Origin: Acididesulfobacillus acetoxydans
GTDB lineage: Bacteria > Bacillota > Desulfitobacteriia > Desulfitobacteriales > Desulfitobacteriaceae
DNA: 10,189 nt
Strand: one strand, 5' to 3'
NCBI RefSeq assembly: GCF_900016645.1
Contig: NZ_CDGJ01000045.1
Positions 5,191 to 10,189 of the stretch are shown piece by piece. The translations under genes and the position numbers were made by a program. The notes beneath the pieces are model-generated. The model worked only from the letters and a program-made list of their open reading frames with translations. It had not been told where the DNA came from and did not search any database. The number at the start of each line of letters is the position of its first letter. Position 1 is the first letter of the stretch.

Positions 5191-5474
5191 GATATTTGCA
5201 AATACCGATTTGAGCCCTATCCTCAGCTCCTTAAAAATGCTGACCTGGATTTGGTCCTCTTCCGAATATACCTCTTGTCTCCCGTAACGCCCATTGTTCT
5301 CCAGCACAAAAACGCTGACTATTTTTCAATCAATTCCCTCGATATAGCCTGATGCTGCCATGTCGGAGCTGCCTACAGATGAGGCACGCCGTCAATAAGT
5401 TCCCACCTCTCATCCTCCGGCCACGTCAGATAATCCGCATAGGTGTATTTCTTACCGACGGCCGGACGGGACAT
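5188..5474 (-). pseudogene. Uma2-family (DUF820) gene relic with internal stop, deletion and frameshift
   Basis: Uma2 proteins are PD-(D/E)xK nuclease-fold proteins of about 190 aa, often multi-copy in Clostridia and Cyanobacteria. Here ATG 5474 opens a strongly family-like N-terminus: MSRPAVGKK, then YTYADYLTWPEDERWELIDG, VPHL, and then an amber codon at 5375-5373. The same frame continues past the stop as AAPTWQHQAISRELIEK, still Uma2-like (the usual APSxxHQEISREL), to a TAG at 5321-5319. From about 5325 another frame reads KIVSVFVLENNGRYGRQ, EVYSEEDQIQVSIFKELRIG, LKSVFANI and stops at TGA 5190-5188, a typical Uma2 C-terminus. The middle of the protein (roughly 95-100 residues, with the catalytic core) is missing. 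The AAAAGGAG ribosome site 9 nt before ATG and a sigma-A-like promoter at 5566-5594 survive. A 33-residue peptide could still be made; function is unlikely. Confidence 0.88.
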
Positions 5475-5623
5475 AGCCCCAACTCCTTTTCAAGATCTTT
5501 GCCGGGAACTCCCCTGACGTGTGTCAAGAGAGTTCGCAGTTCACCCTTCCCGCTTACTATGAACTATTTTACTATGTCCGGAAAAGGATGGCAACGATAA
5601 GGCGCCGCGGACCCGGGGAAACC
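5475..5623. other. Leader and promoter region of the Uma2 relic
   Basis: This 149-bp stretch separates the stop of the CWB2 gene from the Uma2 start. It contains the sigma-A-like promoter (5566-5594) and the ribosome site AAGGAG (near 5484-5489). No terminator with a T-run was seen for the CWB2 gene ending at 5624. Confidence 0.55.
5566..5594 (-). promoter_or_regulatory. Sigma-A-like promoter upstream of the Uma2 relic
   Basis: Minus strand TTGCCA (5594-5589), 17 nt, TAAAAT (5571-5566): five of six matches in each box with ideal spacing. Transcription would start near 5559, 85 nt before the ATG at 5474. Confidence 0.5.
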
Positions 5624-8131
5624 TTACTGCAGCGGGAAAACATAACCGGAGTTTTCCAGGCCGTTTTCCTGGCTGGGGAAGTTTCCCGCTTCACCGATGT
5701 AAGTCCCCGGGGCAGTCGTTTCCGCGTTGTAATAGTTTGTGCCGCCGTCTCTGAAGTAGACCAAGCCGTCAAGACCTGGAATCAGAGGGATCTGGCTGTC
5801 TTTCAAAGCGACGCCCACCGTCATATGTCCGGCGCTCGTCCCGGGCACGGGCAGGAAAGAAATCAGGGCCGCCTTATAACCCGCGGCCTTGAGAAGATCG
5901 GCCAGCAGAATAGAAGTGTCCTTGCAATCCCCGTTGTCCGCCAAGGTCTGAGCGGGCATTTCCGGGACTGCCGTGATTTGGTAAGGAATCGCTCCCCCCA
6001 CAAAGCTGAGGAAGAAATTGGCCTCACCATAGGTGTCATCCCCGTCCGCCTTAGCCGTGGCGGCCAGAGCTTTAGCCAAGGTCTGCACGAAAGCGGTATT
6101 GTCCGGATCCTCCGCCCAGGGGCGATAATCTCCGTCGTTTTGCACCGTACAGGATTGGATGAGCGTCCGCTCCGAGTTGGAAGCTTTAGTCAGCATCTCC
6201 TGCTGACCCGCGGCATCGCTCGAGAAAAAGCGGGCCACATAGGCGCTCTCCTGCCGATCCTCTTGTAGGAGGTCCGACGGAATCTCGACCGTCCAGAGAT
6301 AAGTTAAGCCACCATATTGCCACTGAAATTTCCGGGTCACCGTCTGCACCCCGGCCGGATAAAGAACGGAGGGCACGGTTTCCGTGCCGGACGCCGAGGC
6401 CTGAGGAGCCTCGCTCACATAAGTCTGAGAAGAAGTGGCACTGAAACCCCCGATCGTCAGCGTCAGCGGCACCGCCTTGACTCCCCCTTGGGCGGTCAAA
6501 GGCGCCGTAAAAGTAACGATATAAGTGTTGTCACCCGAACCCGCAGCCGGGAGCGTCAGGGTGGCCAAAAGGGGCAGGGCAGAGGAGCCGGTTCCCCAAT
6601 TGACCACGGGCACACCGCTCAGAGGAGCGGGATTACCGGATGCATCCAGCGGAACTAACGCGATCGTATACGTACTTCCCGCCACCAGTGTGGACGGGGA
6701 GGGGAAGTCCACGGACGTCCGGTTGGGGTCCGCCACATTGGCATTACCGACGGTAAAAGAGGGACTGCTGAGCGGCTGCGAATCTTTGTAGGCGACCGTG
6801 TACACCACTGTTTGCACCTGTGCGGCCGGCTGCACCTGCGGCACCGTCAGGGTCACTGTGGTCCCGTCGACGGCAACCGTTTGCGGAACTACGACTGCGG
6901 CCGTTCCTCCGTTGACGGTCTCTTCCAGCTTAAAATCCGTGACGTCCGGAGTGGAGGCCGGAGCCCGGCTCATCGTGACGGAAATCCGGCCGTTGACCGC
7001 ATTCACGGCGATCACGTGGTTCCCGGCCTGCCCCAGTAAGCCGCTGAGGCTCGTGACCAAACTATCCGGCAGGGCCCCCGTCCCGCCGATAACGGTCAGA
7101 GGCAGAGAAGGCAAGGCTGCCAGGTATCCGTCCAAGTCGGGGGGCGGATTGTTCAAGCTTGGATCGAGCAAAACCAGGGGAGCCCCGTTTTGAGCCGCCG
7201 GAACACTCCCCGTCAGGGCATCCGCATAATCCGCTCCCGTAGCGAGATAGAGCCCCGCCGGGTGGGGCGCGTAGCGATTCAGAAGCAGACTCTCGGTCGC
7301 ATAGGCACTGTCCCCCGCCAAAACGTGCACTTTGCCGGGGTCCGCCTGCTCGACCTGATTCACCGGCGCCGGGGACAAAGCTCCGGGACTGGCCACCACT
7401 TGGACCAAAGAAGGCCGCTCCTGCTTGAGGTAGGCCGCAACCGTGGCGGGCAGACTGTTACGGTTCACAAGCAGCAAGGGATACCCCTTGGCGGCTGCCA
7501 AGGAGGACACCGCCAGAGCGTCGAAAAAGCTGTCGCCGGAAGTGATAAAAACCGGCGTGCCGGCGGCCGCTCCCTCTGCCCGCGCCACCAGGACGGAGGT
7601 CGCGTAGCGATCCACTCCCCCGATCTGCGAGATTTGGGCCGCCGCCACACCCAGACTCATCAGGGCCTGACGGAAATCGCTGCCGATCACCCCGGTCCCG
7701 CCCACCAAGTAAACGTGTCCGGAAGCACCCGCGATGCCCGCCGCCCGCCGCAGGGTCTCCATGCTGGCGGCCGCCGTCCTGTCCAAGAGTAAAATGGGGG
7801 CGCTCTTCTCCGCCGCCAACGTCCCCGCCGACAAGGCATCGGGGAAGTTATAGCCTATCGTTAAGACAACATTGCCCGTTCCGTGGCCTTTGACGGTGGC
7901 TGCGACCTGTTCCGCCGTCGCATAACGGTCAGTGCCGCCAAGGCGGACGATTGAGCCCGCGCCCGCGGCCAGTGCGGAACCGGGCAGCAGCAATTGCAAA
8001 GCCAAAAAGAAGATCAGGAGAACCGCAAGGCCGGTGCGTGCGGTTCCCGCGCGCGTTTTCATGAACATCTTACGCTGCGGGGACTCTTGTCCGTGACTTC
8101 CTCTGTAGTTTCTCAGATCCTGTTTCTTCAT
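5624..8131 (-). CDS. Secreted CWB2-repeat cell-wall protein with Ig-like domains and C-terminal transglutaminase-like domain (835 aa)
   Basis: ATG 8131 follows AGGAGG with good spacing. Residues 23-56 form a signal peptide (basic KTRAGTARTG, then LAVLLIFFLALQLLLPGSALAA). Residues 60-365 are three cell wall binding repeat 2 (PF04122) units, marked by RLGGTDRYATA (63), IGGVDRYATSV (170) and LAGDSAYATES (271), with YLVGGTGVI and VIGGTGALP strands; these repeats anchor proteins to anionic wall polymers, as in the Cwp proteins of Clostridioides difficile. Residues 370-570 are beta-rich Ig-like linkers. Residues about 600-835 form a transglutaminase-like cysteine domain: NGDCKDTSILLADLLKAAGY with Cys735, AGHMTVGV with His769, and YYNAETT (800-806) supplying the third polar residue. 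All motif residues are present, so it may be a hydrolase or cross-linking enzyme on the wall; substrate unknown. The third CWB2 unit is the most degenerate. No operon partner apart from a possible small frame 24 bp upstream. Confidence 0.92.
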   Translation of the reverse strand: MKKQDLRNYRGSHGQESPQRKMFMKTRAGTARTGLAVLLIFFLALQLLLPGSALAAGAGSIVRLGGTDRYATAEQVAATVKGHGTGNVVLTIGYNFPDALSAGTLAAEKSAPILLLDRTAAASMETLRRAAGIAGASGHVYLVGGTGVIGSDFRQALMSLGVAAAQISQIGGVDRYATSVLVARAEGAAAGTPVFITSGDSFFDALAVSSLAAAKGYPLLLVNRNSLPATVAAYLKQERPSLVQVVASPGALSPAPVNQVEQADPGKVHVLAGDSAYATESLLLNRYAPHPAGLYLATGADYADALTGSVPAAQNGAPLVLLDPSLNNPPPDLDGYLAALPSLPLTVIGGTGALPDSLVTSLSGLLGQAGNHVIAVNAVNGRISVTMSRAPASTPDVTDFKLEETVNGGTAAVVVPQTVAVDGTTVTLTVPQVQPAAQVQTVVYTVAYKDSQPLSSPSFTVGNANVADPNRTSVDFPSPSTLVAGSTYTIALVPLDASGNPAPLSGVPVVNWGTGSSALPLLATLTLPAAGSGDNTYIVTFTAPLTAQGGVKAVPLTLTIGGFSATSSQTYVSEAPQASASGTETVPSVLYPAGVQTVTRKFQWQYGGLTYLWTVEIPSDLLQEDRQESAYVARFFSSDAAGQQEMLTKASNSERTLIQSCTVQNDGDYRPWAEDPDNTAFVQTLAKALAATAKADGDDTYGEANFFLSFVGGAIPYQITAVPEMPAQTLADNGDCKDTSILLADLLKAAGYKAALISFLPVPGTSAGHMTVGVALKDSQIPLIPGLDGLVYFRDGGTNYYNAETTAPGTYIGEAGNFPSQENGLENSGYVFPLQ

Positions 8132-8155
8132 CCTTTTCCCTCCTATCCTCTCTGC

Positions 8156-8323
8156 TCAGCCCCCGTGGGCCGCAGTCGCGTCCCAAACCGTCTCACTGTC
8201 GGCTGTGTTCCTAAATTTACTGCCGTGGCCTTTTCTTCCGTTTACCCTCATCCGTGCTTGCTGTTCTCTGACGCAGGCTTCTCTAAGTTCAACTATCGTG
8301 CGCATACTTTCTACCATCGCTTC
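8156..8323 (-). CDS. Possible small coiled-coil protein (55 aa; open frame extends to 8464)
   Basis: The minus-strand frame is open from the TAA at 8467-8465 to the TGA at 8158-8156 (102 sense codons). It ends 24 bp before the CWB2 start, an operon-like gap. The first ATG is at 8323 (MEAMVESMRTIVELREACVR, then EQQARMRVNGRKGHGS), with no good ribosome site. The upstream part of the frame reads plausibly too (GVLTFWRKKGQTGRWKRVHW, FSGRKIADFVEIKLA), giving a basic head followed by an amphipathic helix. The G7 run at 8455-8461 directly follows AT, so a one-base length change there would join an ATG to the whole frame. No family recognised. It could be a real small gene, a frameshifted relic, or chance; AGA/AGG-rich codon use unlike the neighbours argues for caution. 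Confidence 0.3.
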   Translation of the reverse strand, partial: EAMVESMRTIVELREACVREQQARMRVNGRKGHGSKFRNTADSETVWDATAAHGG

Positions 8324-8464
8324 CATCGCTAATTTAATTTCGACAAAATCCGCGATCTTCCTGCCGCTAAACCAATGAACCCGCTTCCATCTGCCCGTCT
8401 GTCCTTTCTTTCTCCAAAAAGTTAATACGCCGGCCGCCTCTCCTTTCGGTAGCTCCCCCCCATT

Positions 8465-8593
8465 TTAGCAGGCCTGCCTGAATCCAAGCTGAGAAGGGGT
8501 CGCCCTTTTAGGGCAGCAAAAGACCCCGATGGGATTTCTCCAACCGGGGCCCCTGCCCTCTCTATGGAATCTGAAATAGAACCCGGAACCGAA
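8465..8593. other. Short spacer after the membrane fusion gene
   Basis: Holds the terminator (8516-8550) and a second small hairpin GCCC-TTTTA-GGGC (8502-8514) just beyond it. No promoter could be fixed for the CWB2 gene. Confidence 0.5.
8516..8550 (-). terminator. Terminator hairpin of the membrane fusion protein gene
   Basis: In the minus-strand RNA, CCCCG (8549-8545) pairs with CGGGG (8528-8524), with further interrupted pairing inside (GG/CC and GAA/TCC region), followed directly by TCTTTT. It lies about 45 bp past the stop at 8594. Confidence 0.75.
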
Positions 8594-10189
8594 TCAGCCG
8601 TGGGACGCGGCCACGGGCGTCGTGATGACCACCTTATCCCCGTTGAGCAGGTGATTTTGCCCCTGGATCACCACCTGATCCCCGTCCTTGAGGCCGCTCA
8701 TGACAGGATAGTCCGCTCCGCCGGCAGATTCAAGATTCGTAAGCTGTCCCAGCTTCACCGTGACACTGCGGGCCGTACCGTTTTGGACCACGAAGACCTC
8801 GCCTTGATCATTCCGGATGTTAAGGACGCTGTTGGCCGGAACAAGCACCACTTTCTGAGCCGGGTTCACCTCATGAGCCTCGACCCGCATGCCGGAGAGA
8901 AGCCCCGCCGCCGGCTGTTTGATCAGCACGTCCACCGGGTAATTGCTGTTCCCATTGTCCAGGACGGCATTCCCCGTATCCAGGGCCGGGTGAATGGCAC
9001 TCACCGTTCCGGGATAGGTCTTGCCGGTCGCGGCTACATAGATATCCATTTCCGCGCCCACTTTGACTTGGCTGATCTGGGCCTCCGGCACATCCACCGT
9101 CGCCTGGAGAGGATTCATGGAAGAGATCACGATAAATCCGCCCTGTGGACCCACCGCCTGCCCGACCTGGGCATTTACGGCCTGAACATAGCCCCCGATA
9201 GGAGATTTGATCTGCCCTTTATCAATGTTGGTCTGAATCGTCTGCAAGGATGCTTGGGCAGCCTGGATCTGGGCGTCGTTAACCTGCAGGGCAGGATTAT
9301 TCAAAGCCGTCTGATAGGCCGTCTGGGCTTGGCCCACCTGTGCTTCGGCTGATTTTACCGCGCTCGCGGCGCCGGCTTCGGCTGCGCTCAGGGCCTGCTG
9401 CGCCTGGTTGACGGCAGCCTGAGCCACCTGAACATCCTTCCCGCTCTGGGCCGCCGCCAGGGCGCTCTGGGCTGTCTGCACCTGACTCTGGGCCGCCTGC
9501 AGCGCGCTCTGCGCCTGGTTGTAAGCCGCTTGCGCCACGCTGACACTCTTGTCGGCCTGAGCCGCCTGCAGAGCACCTAAGGCCCCTTGGTAACCTATGG
9601 CCGCTTGGTCGTAGGCAGCCTGCGCCGCCAGCAGTCCGGGATCCGTCGAAGAGTGGGCTGCCTGTTGGGCATGTTGCAGGGCCGTTTGGGCCGTATTCAT
9701 GGCATCCTGCGCCTTCGTCACATTTTCCTGGGCAATTTGCAAGTCGGACGCCGTCAGGCTCTGGGCAGCTGTCAGTCGAGCCTGAGCGGCCGCCACGGCG
9801 CTTTGGGCCTGGTTCACCCCGTCTTGAGCCTGAGCCAAGCCATCCTGAGCTTGAGTCACCCCGTTTTGCGTACCCGTCTGAGCCTTACTCAGATTGGCCT
9901 CAGCCGCAGCCAGAGCTTTCTGAGCGGCCCCCACTTGGTTTTTTCCCTGGGTTTGTGCGCTATTCAGACCCGCTTGGGCCGTCTTCAGGGCGGCTTGCGC
10001 ATTCTGGACCGTGAGACCCGTCTGCTCCCCGGCCGCCGCCCTCTGAGCTTGAGCCACTTGAACACCGGTCGCGGCTTGATTCGCCTGGGCCTGGAGCTGG
10101 TCGGTGTTCAGCGTCGCCAAAACCTGCCCCGCCGTGATTTTATCGCCCGGCCGGACATTGACCGTTTGCAGAATCCCGGAAATGGCGGG
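8594..10189 (-). CDS. HlyD/RND-type membrane fusion (adaptor) protein, start beyond the window
   Basis: Periplasmic-adaptor-type subunit that links an inner-membrane transporter (MacB-like ABC, RND or similar) to the exterior. 531 residues are visible; the frame runs to the window edge, so the TTG at 10120 is not the start. Visible residues 1-29 are the first half of the lipoyl domain (PAISGILQTVNVRPGDKITA, then GQVLATLNT). Residues about 30-323 are an Ala/Gln-rich helical hairpin built of AQxxLxxAQ-type heptads with a likely turn at HSSTDPG (near 180-186). The second lipoyl half follows (IKSPIGGYVQAVNAQVGQAV), then beta-barrel and membrane-proximal domains (QATVDVPEAQISQVKVG; VLVPANSVLNI; GLKDGDQVVIQGQNHLLNGD). 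The C-terminus ends TPVAASHG. The hairpin is far longer than the usual MacA/HlyD one. A transporter gene would be expected on the left side of the transcript or beyond the window; none is downstream here, because a terminator follows. Confidence 0.93.
   Translation of the reverse strand, partial: PAISGILQTVNVRPGDKITAGQVLATLNTDQLQAQANQAATGVQVAQAQRAAAGEQTGLTVQNAQAALKTAQAGLNSAQTQGKNQVGAAQKALAAAEANLSKAQTGTQNGVTQAQDGLAQAQDGVNQAQSAVAAAQARLTAAQSLTASDLQIAQENVTKAQDAMNTAQTALQHAQQAAHSSTDPGLLAAQAAYDQAAIGYQGALGALQAAQADKSVSVAQAAYNQAQSALQAAQSQVQTAQSALAAAQSGKDVQVAQAAVNQAQQALSAAEAGAASAVKSAEAQVGQAQTAYQTALNNPALQVNDAQIQAAQASLQTIQTNIDKGQIKSPIGGYVQAVNAQVGQAVGPQGGFIVISSMNPLQATVDVPEAQISQVKVGAEMDIYVAATGKTYPGTVSAIHPALDTGNAVLDNGNSNYPVDVLIKQPAAGLLSGMRVEAHEVNPAQKVVLVPANSVLNIRNDQGEVFVVQNGTARSVTVKLGQLTNLESAGGADYPVMSGLKDGDQVVIQGQNHLLNGDKVVITTPVAASHG

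Noticed and set aside
5188..5232. C-terminal tail of a TnpB transposase reading into repeat copy B
   Set aside because: The same bases are explained much better in another frame as the C-terminus of the Uma2 relic.
5519..6268. Plus-strand open frame opposite the CWB2 gene end
   Set aside because: Antisense shadow of the transglutaminase-like domain; no ribosome site or family resemblance.
8564..9352. 262-residue plus-strand open frame opposite the membrane fusion gene
   Set aside because: Composition (His/Arg/Asp-rich) is typical of antisense translation of GC-rich Ala/Val codons; the minus-strand frame has clear lipoyl and barrel motifs.

Overview
All five intact or partial protein genes in this window, plus one gene relic, lie on the minus strand, so transcription runs from right to left. 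The DNA is GC-rich by eye. The gene set (two sporulation-type proteins, a CWB2 cell-wall-binding protein, a Uma2 relic, strong AGGAG-type ribosome sites, TTG start candidates) points to an endospore-forming Firmicute, most likely a GC-rich member of the Clostridia (Desulfotomaculum/Peptococcaceae-like). That placement is inference.

From right to left: (1) 8594-10189, the 3' part of a membrane-fusion (HlyD/RND-MFP) protein whose start lies beyond the window. It has an exceptionally long Ala/Gln-rich helical hairpin and is closed by a terminator hairpin at 8516-8550. (2) 8156-8464, an open frame with a coiled-coil look and no good start, ending 24 bp before (3) 5624-8131, a secreted protein with three CWB2 repeats, Ig-like linker domains and a C-terminal transglutaminase-like domain. 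(4) 5188-5474, the corpse of a Uma2-family gene that still has a sigma-A-like promoter and a ribosome site but carries an internal stop and a large internal deletion. (5) 3073-5004, a secreted PDZ + S41 (CtpA-type) serine protease with a 10-residue tandem repeat and an Ig-like C-terminal extension, ended by a clear rho-independent terminator. (6) 1836-2648 and 222-1001, two closely related proteins resembling CsxC/SPOCS-like spore-surface proteins.

The most informative signal is non-coding. Both spore-type paralogues are preceded, about 215-240 bp upstream, by the same bipartite motif (GGGACATT, then CATATATT, identical spacing), which fits the sigma-K consensus AC-N16-CATAnnnTA. Each promoter is followed by a leader of roughly 200 nt with a conserved 58-nt block bounded by complementary 6-mers. 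This suggests a duplicated, late mother-cell expression unit whose leader RNA may have a function. Other non-coding structure includes a 14-bp minisatellite at the left edge, a ~72-bp dispersed repeat present twice (1688-1758 and 5119-5190), and inverted repeats between the two paralogues. No RNA genes, CRISPR arrays or intact mobile elements were seen.
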